The notes under the pieces were generated by a model. That model was not told where the DNA came from and did no database searches. It was given only the letters and a program-made list of their open reading frames with translations. From contig CAZTXD010000169.1 of assembly GCA_964617995.1 (NCBI GenBank), forward strand, positions 1 through 6,406: a DNA stretch of 6,406 nucleotides, read 5' to 3'. Origin of the DNA: CAZTXD01 sp964617995. Lineage in GTDB: Bacteria; Actinomycetota; Acidimicrobiia; Spongiisociales; ZC4RG35. Position 1 is the stretch's first letter. Every line of letters begins with the position of its first letter. Both the position numbers and the translations under genes were made by a program. Positions 1 through 5,712 of the stretch are shown piece after piece.

Positions 1-3
1 TAT

Positions 4-55
4 CCGTTCGTCAGGGTCCAAAGAAGGGGAACACCGTTCGTCGGCATCCAAGGAA
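4..55. repeat. Two-copy imperfect 30-bp tandem repeat at the left edge
   Basis: Positions 4-25 and 34-55 are related 22-bp blocks spaced exactly 30 bp apart. They share CCGTTCGTC at the left end and TCCAA in the middle, and match at 18 of 22 positions. A third unit at 64 is not convincing. The copies lie upstream of the promoter of the TetR-led operon, so they could be activator or repressor binding sites. They could equally be the tail of a longer tandem array cut by the window edge. There is no CRISPR-like spacer pattern, because the gap between blocks is only 8 nt. Confidence 0.5.
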
Positions 56-80
56 AGCCGGCGCCGGGTCAACCCCCCCC

Positions 81-110
81 TTGACGGCGGGGGTTCCGGT
101 CGGTTAGATT
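81..110 (+). promoter_or_regulatory. Probable promoter of the TetR-led operon
   Basis: A -35-like TTGACG at 81-86 is followed after 18 bp by a -10-like TAGATT at 105-110, which fits the actinobacterial TAnnnT pattern. Transcription would start near 116-118, inside the palindrome at 112-129, leaving a leader of about 35 nt before the GTG at 152. A C8 run (73-80) abuts the -35 box and could pair with GGGGG at 89-93. It is the only good promoter candidate upstream of the operon, and it is inferred from motif match alone. Confidence 0.55.
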
Positions 111-111
111 C

Positions 112-129
112 TTCGGTCGAGCGACCGAA
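112..129. promoter_or_regulatory. Palindromic operator, probably for the adjacent TetR regulator
   Basis: TTCGGTCGAGCGACCGAA is a perfect inverted repeat with two 8-bp arms (112-119 and 122-129) around a 2-bp centre. It sits directly after the -10 box, over the expected transcription start, and 22 bp before the TetR-type gene. TetR-family proteins bind such short palindromes as dimers and usually repress their own operon, so bound protein here would block RNA polymerase. Half-site-like CGGTCG also occurs at 97-102 within the promoter spacer. That this TetR binds it is inferred from position. Confidence 0.65.
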
Positions 130-151
130 CGATCCACCATGAGGGACAGCC

Positions 152-751
152 GTGACATCTTCGATCACCACCAAGGCCGGGGTCCTGGCCGCGGCGAAGG
201 AGGCCCTCCTCGACGCGGGGTATGCCCAGCTGTCGACGCGGGGCATAGCCGACCGGGCAGGGGTTCCACTCAGCCAGATCCACTACCACTTCGGATCCAA
301 GCAGAACCTGGTCCTGGAGGTGCTGGCCGAGGAGAACCGGCGGCTGCTCGAGCGTCAGACGAAGATGTACGCATCGGACGAGCCCCTGTGGAAGCAGTGG
401 CAGCAAGCCTGCGACTTCCTCGACGACGACCTGGAGTCGGGATACGTCCGGGTCCTCCAGGAGATGATCGCCGCCGGCTGGTCCAACCCCGAGATCGCCG
501 CCGCCGTTCGCGACTACCTGAACGGCTGGTACCAGCTCCTTCGGGAGGTGGCCGATTCGGCCATGGAGAGGCTCGGCAACGTCGCCGCCCTGGAGCCGGT
601 CGACGTGGCCACGCTGGTGGGCGCGGCCTTCCTGGGAGCGGAGGCGTTGATTCTGCTGGACTTCGAGGACGAGGCCACCCGTCGCGCCCTGAGGTCGGTG
701 GGCGAGGTCATCCGGCGGGTGGAGGATCCTGGTGAGGGCCCGCCATCCTGA
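152..751 (+). CDS. TetR/AcrR-family transcriptional regulator
   Basis: This is a cytoplasmic DNA-binding repressor, likely autoregulatory and released by a small ligand. The 199-residue product has the usual TetR length. The N-terminal helix-turn-helix covers about residues 10-57, with the family signature around LSTRGIADRAGV (27-38) and HYHFGSKQNL (44-53). Residues from about 60 on form the helical, divergent ligand-binding and dimerisation domain, so the ligand cannot be predicted. The GTG start at 152 follows GAGGG (141-145) by 6 nt and puts the helix-turn-helix at its normal distance from the N terminus. An ATG at 139 is in another frame. The gene is first in the operon, its 3' end overlaps the next gene by 20 nt, and a perfect palindrome lies at 112-129. 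The family call is firm; the operator pairing is inferred. Confidence 0.93.
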   Translation: MTSSITTKAGVLAAAKEALLDAGYAQLSTRGIADRAGVPLSQIHYHFGSKQNLVLEVLAEENRRLLERQTKMYASDEPLWKQWQQACDFLDDDLESGYVRVLQEMIAAGWSNPEIAAAVRDYLNGWYQLLREVADSAMERLGNVAALEPVDVATLVGAAFLGAEALILLDFEDEATRRALRSVGEVIRRVEDPGEGPPS

Positions 752-1613
752 CCATGAGGGCACTATCGCCCGTGACGGAGTGAGAGTCGTCTTCGACCTC
801 TACGAGAACGTGGGCCCGACCATCCTGCTCATGCCGACCTGGTCGATCATCCACTCCCGGCATTGGAAGCTCCAGATCCACTTCCTGGCCCGCCACTTCC
901 GGGTGATCACCTTCGACGGCCGCGGCAACGGACGCTCGGATCGTCCCGCCGATCCCGCCGCCTACGCCGATAGGGAGTTCATCGCCGACGCCGTTGCCGT
1001 TCTCGACGCCACCGGCACCAAGCGGGCGGTGGTGGCCGGCGTGTCGCTGGGCGGCCACTGGGCGGCGATGCTGGCCGGGCTGTATCCCGACAGAGTCGCC
1101 GGCGCAGTGTTGATAGGCAGCTCCACCTCGATCGTCCCGAACTATCCCGGGCGCACCGTCCATCCCTGGGGTGAAGAGTTGGACACCTCCGAGGGATGGG
1201 CGAAGTACAACAAGCACTACTGGCGACGCCACTACGGAGAGTTCGCGGAGTGGTTCTTCGCCCAGATCTTCTCCGAACCCCACTCCACCAAGCAGCGGGA
1301 GGACGCTGTCGGTTGGGCACTCGAGACCGACGCCGAGACCCTGATCGCCACCAAGCTGACCACCTACATCGCCGGTGACGACGAGCGAGCCACTCTTGCG
1401 GCCATCCGATGCCCGGTGCTGGTGATCCACGGCACCGACGACCGGGTCCTGACGCACGACGCCGGAGTGGCTCTGGCCGAGGTCACCGGAGGGTCATTGC
1501 TGTCGATCGAGGGGGGAGGCCACCTCCCCCATGCCCGGGACCCGGTGGTCGTCAACCGAGCCATCGGCGACTTTGCCCGCCGGGTCGGCTGCGGGGAGGC
1601 GGAGGCCTCATGA
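732..1613 (+). CDS. Alpha/beta-fold hydrolase with Ser-Asp-His triad
   Basis: This is a 293-residue single-domain alpha/beta hydrolase, probably cytoplasmic since no signal peptide is seen. The nucleophile elbow is GVSLG with Ser105. The acid is probably Asp237 in HGTDD (233-237) and the base His264 in GGGHLP. A cap region of about residues 135-215 holds YW (163-164) and EPHSTKQ (182-188). The GTG start at 732 follows GGAGG (721-725) by 6 nt and gives MRARHPDHEG, which matches MRARPPDTEG of the next gene, so the start is well supported. It overlaps the TetR gene by 20 nt and the next gene by ATGA, implying translational coupling. It is a tandem paralogue of the hydrolase module of the next gene. 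Substrate (ester, lactone, amide or similar) is unknown. Confidence 0.92.
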   Translation: MRARHPDHEGTIARDGVRVVFDLYENVGPTILLMPTWSIIHSRHWKLQIHFLARHFRVITFDGRGNGRSDRPADPAAYADREFIADAVAVLDATGTKRAVVAGVSLGGHWAAMLAGLYPDRVAGAVLIGSSTSIVPNYPGRTVHPWGEELDTSEGWAKYNKHYWRRHYGEFAEWFFAQIFSEPHSTKQREDAVGWALETDAETLIATKLTTYIAGDDERATLAAIRCPVLVIHGTDDRVLTHDAGVALAEVTGGSLLSIEGGGHLPHARDPVVVNRAIGDFARRVGCGEAEAS

Positions 1614-3733
1614 GGGCTCGACCACCCGACACAGAGGGCTTCGTGGAGAGAGGCGATGTCGCCGTGGGCTATGAGGTCCACGGACAGGGCACGCCCACTC
1701 TGATGCTGGCGCCGTCGGGACCCATCACCCACTCCCGTTCCTGGAAGGGTCAGATCCATTACCTGGCCCGCCACTACCGGGTGGTCACCTTCGATCCCCG
1801 CGGCAATGGGCGTTCCCATCGGCCCACCGATCCCGCTGCCTACGCGCCGGAGGAGACGGTGGCCGACATGCTGGCGATTCTCGATGCCGTCGAGGCAGAA
1901 GAGGCGATCCTCGTAGCTCACTGCCAGGCCGTCTACTGGTCGTTCCTGGCCGCGGTGAGCCACCCCGACCGGGTCGCCGGTGTGGTGGCGATCTCGCCGG
2001 GCATCCCATTACTGGGTGATCCCAATCTCCGCTACCAGGAGATCGGCGAGAAGTGGAGCGACGATCCCGATGACCCGGATGGATGGCTCATGTGCAACCC
2101 CGCCTACTGGCGCCGCGGGGGATATCCCGACTGGATTCGGTTCTTCTTCGGGGAGCTGGCGGTGGAGCCGCACTCGAGCAAACAGATCGAAGACATGGTC
2201 GGGTGGGCGCTCGAAACCATCCCCGAGGTCATGATCGCCGACCAGGAAGCCACCGGTCCCGACGACCTGTCAGTAGAGGCGTCCGAACGCTTGTGTCGGT
2301 CGATCACCTGTCCGGTGCTGGTCATCCACGGGACCGAGGATCGGTGCCAGATGCCCAGCCGGGGAGAACGGGTGGCGGAGCTGACGGGTGGACGCCTGGT
2401 CCTGCTCGAAGGTTCCGGGCATCTCGTCCCGGGGAGGGAGCCCGTGAAGGTGAACCGCCTTGTCCGCTCTTTCGTCGATGAGATCGGAGGCACGACCATG
2501 CAGTCACGCACCTGGACGCGGGGCCTGAGACGCCGCCGACGCGCCCTCTACGTCTCGTCGCCGATCGGGCTCGGCCACGCCCGCCGTGACATCGCCATCG
2601 CCGAGGAGCTGGCAGAGGCGGCGCCCGACCTGGAGGTGGAGTGGTTGGCGCAGCCACCGGTCACCGCGGTGCTGGAGGCGGAGGGCCACAGCATCCATCC
2701 CGCCAGCCGGTGGTTGGCCAGCGAGTCGGCCCACGTCGCCTCCGAGGCAGCCGGACACGACCTCAACGTCTTTCAGGCATTGCGCCGGATGGACGAGATC
2801 CTCGTGGCCAACTTCATGGTGTTCCAGGAGGTGGTCGAGGACGGCTCCTACGACCTCGTGATCGCCGATGAGGCCTGGGACATCGACCACTTCTGGCACG
2901 AGAACCCCGAGCTCAAGCGCGGCTCACACGTGTGGATGACCGACTTCGTCGGTTACCTCCCCATGCCCGACGGGGGAGAGCGGGAGGCGTTCCTCACTGC
3001 CGACTACAACGCCGAGATGATCGAGCACGTCGCCCGGTTCCCCCGGTTACGGGACCGGGCGATCTTCGTGGGCAACCCCGACGACATCGTTGCGGACACG
3101 TTCGGTCCCGACCTACCGGGTATCCGAGACTGGACTCTCGAGCATTTCGCCTTCTCGGGTTATGTCACCGGGTTCACACCACCCTCGGAGGACGAGATGG
3201 CGGCGCGGCGACAGGAGCTCGGTTATCGGGACGACCAGCGGGTGTGTCTCGTCACGGTGGGTGGCTCCGGGGTGGGACGCGCCCTGCTGGAGCGGGTGCT
3301 GGAAGCCTATCCCTATGCCCGCAAGGAGATCCCCGACCTGAGGATGGTGGCGGTGGCCGGGCCCCGGATCGCTCCCGAATCGCTGTCGGTACCCGACGGG
3401 GTCGAGGTCGTGGGCTACGTTCCCCGTCTCCACCGCCATCTCTCGGTGTGCGACCTGGCCATCGTCCAGGGAGGCCTCACGACAACGATGGAGCTCACGG
3501 CCGCCCGGCGGCCCTTCCTCTACTTCCCGCTTCGCAACCACTTCGAGCAGAACCGCCATGTGCGCCATCGCCTCGAGCGCTACCAGGCCGGTCGGCACAT
3601 GGACTTCGACGCCTCCGGTCCCGAGGACATAGCGGCCGCCATGTCCGAGGAGATGGCCCGTCCCGTCGACTACCGGGCGGTGGAGACCGACGGAGCGATC
3701 CGAGCTGCCGCGCTCATAGCCGAGCTGATCTGA
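1610..3733 (+). CDS. Alpha/beta hydrolase-glycosyltransferase (GT-B) fusion, Cys at the nucleophile position
   Basis: One uninterrupted 707-residue frame carries two enzyme modules. Residues 1-294 are an alpha/beta hydrolase closely related to the preceding gene, sharing RGNGRS (64-69), YW (166-167) and EPHSSKQ. Asp244 and His271 are kept, but the nucleophile elbow reads AHCQA, with Cys105 where the paralogue has Ser105. Residues about 295-312 are an Arg-rich linker. Residues 313-707 resemble GT-B glycosyltransferases of the MurG/GT28/GT1 type, with GLGH (320-323) near the N terminus and a donor-side signature around QGGLTTTMEL (620-629) and HFEQN (644-648). A soluble enzyme is expected, as no membrane helix is evident. 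The ATG at 1610 forms an ATGA overlap with the previous gene and follows GGAGG (1601-1605). A strong internal start at 2498 could also yield the glycosyltransferase alone. Sugar donor and acceptor are unknown. Confidence 0.88.
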   Translation: MRARPPDTEGFVERGDVAVGYEVHGQGTPTLMLAPSGPITHSRSWKGQIHYLARHYRVVTFDPRGNGRSHRPTDPAAYAPEETVADMLAILDAVEAEEAILVAHCQAVYWSFLAAVSHPDRVAGVVAISPGIPLLGDPNLRYQEIGEKWSDDPDDPDGWLMCNPAYWRRGGYPDWIRFFFGELAVEPHSSKQIEDMVGWALETIPEVMIADQEATGPDDLSVEASERLCRSITCPVLVIHGTEDRCQMPSRGERVAELTGGRLVLLEGSGHLVPGREPVKVNRLVRSFVDEIGGTTMQSRTWTRGLRRRRRALYVSSPIGLGHARRDIAIAEELAEAAPDLEVEWLAQPPVTAVLEAEGHSIHPASRWLASESAHVASEAAGHDLNVFQALRRMDEILVANFMVFQEVVEDGSYDLVIADEAWDIDHFWHENPELKRGSHVWMTDFVGYLPMPDGGEREAFLTADYNAEMIEHVARFPRLRDRAIFVGNPDDIVADTFGPDLPGIRDWTLEHFAFSGYVTGFTPPSEDEMAARRQELGYRDDQRVCLVTVGGSGVGRALLERVLEAYPYARKEIPDLRMVAVAGPRIAPESLSVPDGVEVVGYVPRLHRHLSVCDLAIVQGGLTTTMELTAARRPFLYFPLRNHFEQNRHVRHRLERYQAGRHMDFDASGPEDIAAAMSEEMARPVDYRAVETDGAIRAAALIAELI
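2486..2500 (+). promoter_or_regulatory. Internal ribosome binding site and ATG inside the fusion gene
   Basis: GGAGG at 2486-2490 stands 7 nt before an in-frame ATG at 2498-2500 (Met297), exactly at the junction between the hydrolase and glycosyltransferase modules. The two parts read as one frame with no stop between them. If this site is used, the cell would make both the 707-residue fusion and a free 411-residue glycosyltransferase. The pattern also suggests a former gene boundary where the stop codon was lost. Use of this start is inferred from spacing only. Confidence 0.45.
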
Positions 3734-3742
3734 CCTGAGGAG

Positions 3743-3823
3743 ATGAACGACATGTATCAGCGAATCCCGGTGCCCCTCTTATCGGTCGATCGGCCGACCA
3801 AGGAGGTCCTGATGAACGAATGA
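3743..3823 (+). CDS. Possible small ORF of 26 or 23 codons, candidate leader peptide
   Basis: After the fusion gene's stop, GAGGAG (3737-3742) directly abuts an ATG at 3743 and stands 9 nt before a second in-frame ATG at 3752, the better-spaced start. The frame runs to TGA at 3821-3823. The product starts MNDMYQRIPVPL and ends KEVLMNE. It has one TTA codon (3779-3781), and about 20 of 25 third positions are G or C. Its stop overlaps an ATG at 3820 in an ATGA arrangement, and that ATG is in frame with the OsmC gene. No known peptide family is recognised. It could be a leader peptide coupling translation to the next gene, a gene remnant, or chance. Confidence 0.3.
   Translation: MNDMYQRIPVPLLSVDRPTKEVLMNE
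3782..3806 (+). promoter_or_regulatory. Operator-like hairpin abutting a perfect Shine-Dalgarno
   Basis: GGTCG (3784-3788) and CGACC (3795-3799) form an inverted repeat around a 6-nt loop. The left part, TCGGTCGA at 3782-3789, is identical to eight bases of the palindrome at 113-120. AAGGAGG (3800-3806) follows at once and stands 5 nt before an ATG at 3812 that opens only a three-codon frame ending at 3821-3823. As DNA this could be a weak second TetR site. As RNA it could partly control access to the Shine-Dalgarno. The arm spacing differs from the main operator (6 versus 2 nt), which weakens the operator reading. Confidence 0.3.
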
Positions 3824-3864
3824 CCGATGCCTGCCCCCCGACCGAGACGAGAAAGGAAGGAACC

Positions 3865-4422
3865 ATGACAACGACCGGGATCAGGAACGGTGTCGACACC
3901 GGAGCTCTCTTCGGGGCCCTCGACGCCGTCAAGGCCCAACCCGAAGCTGCCAGGTGGCAGTTCCGGGCGACCAACGAGTGGGTGTCGGGAACCCACAGCC
4001 GCAGCACCATCCACGGGTTCTTCGGCCTCGGCCAGGAGCTGGCCCACAACGAGCCCCACACCTTCGAAGCCGACCACCCGGAGGTGTTGGTGGGGGCCGA
4101 CAACGCACCCAGCGCCGCCGAGCAGCTCCTGCACGCCCTGGCTGCCTGCATAACCTCCGGAATCGGCAACATCGCCGCCGCCCGGGGCATCGACCTGCAC
4201 AGGGTCGAGTCCACTGTGACGGGCGACATCGATCTCGTCGGCCTGTTGGGGATCGACGAGTCGGTGCGAAACGGCTACCAGGGAATCGAGGTCAGCCTGC
4301 GCATCGAGGGTGACGCCTCGGCCGAGGACCTCCGGCGAGTCGTCGAGCGCTCGATCGCTCGCTCGGCGGTCTTCGACATGCTGACGAACGGCACCTCGGT
4401 GTCGGTGAACGTCGAGACATGA
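3865..4422 (+). CDS. OsmC-like protein with a single cysteine
   Basis: OsmC/Ohr-family proteins reduce organic hydroperoxides or peroxide with a Cys pair and act as domain-swapped dimers in the cytoplasm. This 185-residue product has the family core: APSAAEQLLHALAACIT (81-97) with Cys95, then a helix to about 108, GDIDLVGLLGI (120-130) and the C-terminal VERSIARSAVFDMLTNG (160-176). The second, usually resolving cysteine is missing. The equivalent stretch reads ARSAVF, and Cys95 is the only Cys, so the enzyme must use an external thiol or do something else. The ATG at 3865 follows GGAAGG (3855-3860) by 4 nt. An in-frame ATG at 3820 would add 15 residues (MTDACPPTETRKEGT) and a second Cys outside the fold, but has poorer spacing. 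Family call is strong; peroxidase activity is uncertain. Confidence 0.88.
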   Translation: MTTTGIRNGVDTGALFGALDAVKAQPEAARWQFRATNEWVSGTHSRSTIHGFFGLGQELAHNEPHTFEADHPEVLVGADNAPSAAEQLLHALAACITSGIGNIAAARGIDLHRVESTVTGDIDLVGLLGIDESVRNGYQGIEVSLRIEGDASAEDLRRVVERSIARSAVFDMLTNGTSVSVNVET

Positions 4423-4433
4423 GCGCCGCTGCC

Positions 4434-4463
4434 GTGCCGGGGCCCCCTTCGGGGCTCCGGCAC
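4434..4463 (+). promoter_or_regulatory. 13-bp RNA hairpin between the OsmC and FAD genes
   Basis: Arms 4434-4446 (GTGCCGGGGCCCC) and 4451-4463 (GGGGCTCCGGCAC) pair fully over 13 bp, with one G-U pair (4441-4456), around a CTTC loop. The structure starts 12 nt after the OsmC stop and ends 17 nt before the next ATG. No T tract follows, so it is not a canonical intrinsic terminator. It may be a partial terminator or attenuator, or an mRNA-stabilising or processing hairpin that lowers expression of the downstream gene relative to the upstream ones. Confidence 0.6.
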
Positions 4464-4480
4464 CTCACGGGGAGAGCCCG

Positions 4481-5644
4481 ATGACGGACCGTCACGATGT
4501 CGTCGTGGTGGGCGCTCGAGTAGCAGGCTCGGCCACTGCACTGCACCTGGCCCGGGCCGGCCATGACGTGCTCATCATCGACCGGGCCGGACCGCCCGCC
4601 GACGTCACCTCCACCCACGCCCTCATGCGCACGGGTGTGCTCCAGCTGCTGCGGGCAGGTCTCCTGGAGCGGATCGTGGAGGCTGGCACCCCTCCCATCG
4701 ACCATGTCGATCTGGTCTTCGATCAGGAACGCATCTCGTTCCCGGTGGCGGACAGGTGTGGCGTCGACACCTACTACGCCCCCCGCAGGACGGTCCTCGA
4801 CACCGTGCTGCTGGAGGCGGCGACGGAAGCGGGGGCCGAGTTCCGGACCGGTGTCACCATGACCGACGTGACCCGCGACGGCGAAGGACGCGTGGATGGA
4901 GTGATCGCCCGTGCCGGTTCGGACGGGGAGCTCCGGATCGGTGCGCGCCTCGTGGTCGGCGCCGACGGCACCCGGTCCAGGGTGGCCAGGTCGGTGGGAG
5001 CCCCTGAGCTGGTTCATCGCCCGCCCACCAACTCGGTGGTGTACGGCTACTACGAGGGGATCGGTGCCGCCGGTTACGAGTTCCGCTTCGTCGACAGACG
5101 CAACGTGGGATATGTCCCGACCAACGACGGGCTCACGCTGGTCTTCGTCGGGGGACCCACCGACGAGGCCATCGATGATGGGAAGCGTTATCTGATGGAG
5201 ACACTCCGCCGGGTTGCGCCCGACATGGCAGAAGCAGTGTCACCAGCCCAGCGTGTGGGTCGTCTGCACCGCGCCAAGGGCGTTCCCAACGTGTTGCGTG
5301 CTGCGGGCGGGCCGGGATGGTCGCTGGTGGGCGACGCCGGTTTCACGGAGGACCCGATCTCAGCTCACGGTATCTCAGACGCCTTGCGCGATGCCGAGCT
5401 GTGCGCCGCCGCAGTCGATCTGTCCCTCCGGGACCCGACCCGCGAATCCGAAGCTCTCCACCGCTATGGGAGCGTGCGCGACGGCTTTGCCCGGGCCCTG
5501 CTCAACCGCACGGTCGCTTTGGCGGGGTTCGAGTGGGACGGACAGGATGCCTCCCGCCTCATGCGAGAGCTGGGCGAGATCACCGACTCCGAGTGCCGCC
5601 TCCTGTCCCGGCTCCAAACGGCCGCCGCCCCGTTGGCGAGCTGA
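4481..5644 (+). CDS. FAD-dependent oxidoreductase / monooxygenase (PHBH-like fold)
   Basis: This 387-residue flavoprotein resembles class A FAD monooxygenases and geranylgeranyl-reductase-like oxidoreductases. The N-terminal Rossmann motif reads VVVVGARVAGSATALHLA (7-24), a GARxAG variant of GxGxxG, and Asp35 is placed to hold the FAD ribose. The second FAD/NAD(P)H motif is VVGADGTRSRVAR (158-170), and the GD motif is LVGDAGFTEDPISAHGI (282-298). The expected role is NAD(P)H-dependent oxidation, typically hydroxylation, of a small organic substrate in the cytoplasm. The middle of the protein is divergent, so the substrate is not predicted. GGAG (4471-4474) stands 6 nt before the ATG. The gene is last in the operon, behind a strong hairpin, and a perfect palindrome begins 4 nt after its stop. 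A reductase or dehydrogenase role is also possible. Confidence 0.9.
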   Translation: MTDRHDVVVVGARVAGSATALHLARAGHDVLIIDRAGPPADVTSTHALMRTGVLQLLRAGLLERIVEAGTPPIDHVDLVFDQERISFPVADRCGVDTYYAPRRTVLDTVLLEAATEAGAEFRTGVTMTDVTRDGEGRVDGVIARAGSDGELRIGARLVVGADGTRSRVARSVGAPELVHRPPTNSVVYGYYEGIGAAGYEFRFVDRRNVGYVPTNDGLTLVFVGGPTDEAIDDGKRYLMETLRRVAPDMAEAVSPAQRVGRLHRAKGVPNVLRAAGGPGWSLVGDAGFTEDPISAHGISDALRDAELCAAAVDLSLRDPTRESEALHRYGSVRDGFARALLNRTVALAGFEWDGQDASRLMRELGEITDSECRLLSRLQTAAAPLAS

Positions 5645-5648
5645 CCCG

Positions 5649-5696
5649 TTTTCGCGCACGGAATGCGCGCCATAGCGCGCATTCCGTGCGCGAAAA
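5649..5696. terminator. Perfect 22-bp inverted repeat with CATA loop at operon end
   Basis: Arms 5649-5670 and 5675-5696 are exact reverse complements, beginning TTTTCGCGCACGG and ending CCGTGCGCGAAAA, around a 4-nt loop (5671-5674). Each arm is itself partly palindromic (CGCGCA at 5653-5658 against TGCGCG at 5664-5669), so alternative cloverleaf folds are possible. It starts 4 nt after the FAD gene stop, where a terminator is expected. However, the T run is on the 5' arm and A on the 3' arm, the reverse of a U-tailed terminator. It could instead be a dispersed palindromic repeat of REP or miniature-element type, or a protein-binding site for the next gene. Confidence 0.6.
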
Positions 5697-5712
5697 GGAC
5701 CGGTCCGTTCCG

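Noticed and set aside
4..55. CRISPR array at the left edge
   Set aside because: There are only two imperfect copies, separated by 8 nt rather than spacer-length sequence.
708..1457. Long minus-strand open frames opposite the hydrolase and TetR genes
   Set aside because: They are antisense shadows of high-GC genes, with low-complexity Gly/Arg/Val/Asp-rich composition and no motifs. The + strand frames carry clear family signatures.
1409..1609. N-terminal extension of the fusion gene upstream of 1610 in the same frame
   Set aside because: This stretch is the out-of-frame shadow of the first hydrolase. The ATG at 1610 has a ribosome site and an N terminus matching the paralogue.
2932..3738. 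Long 268-codon open frame on the + strand inside the glycosyltransferase region
   Set aside because: It is a shifted-frame shadow of the GC-rich coding sequence, rich in Arg, Gly and Pro, with no recognisable domain.
2009..3781. bldA-type TTA control, from TTA codons at 2009, 3047 and 3779
   Set aside because: Three scattered TTA codons are not enough to claim tRNA-based control, and the lineage may not use it.
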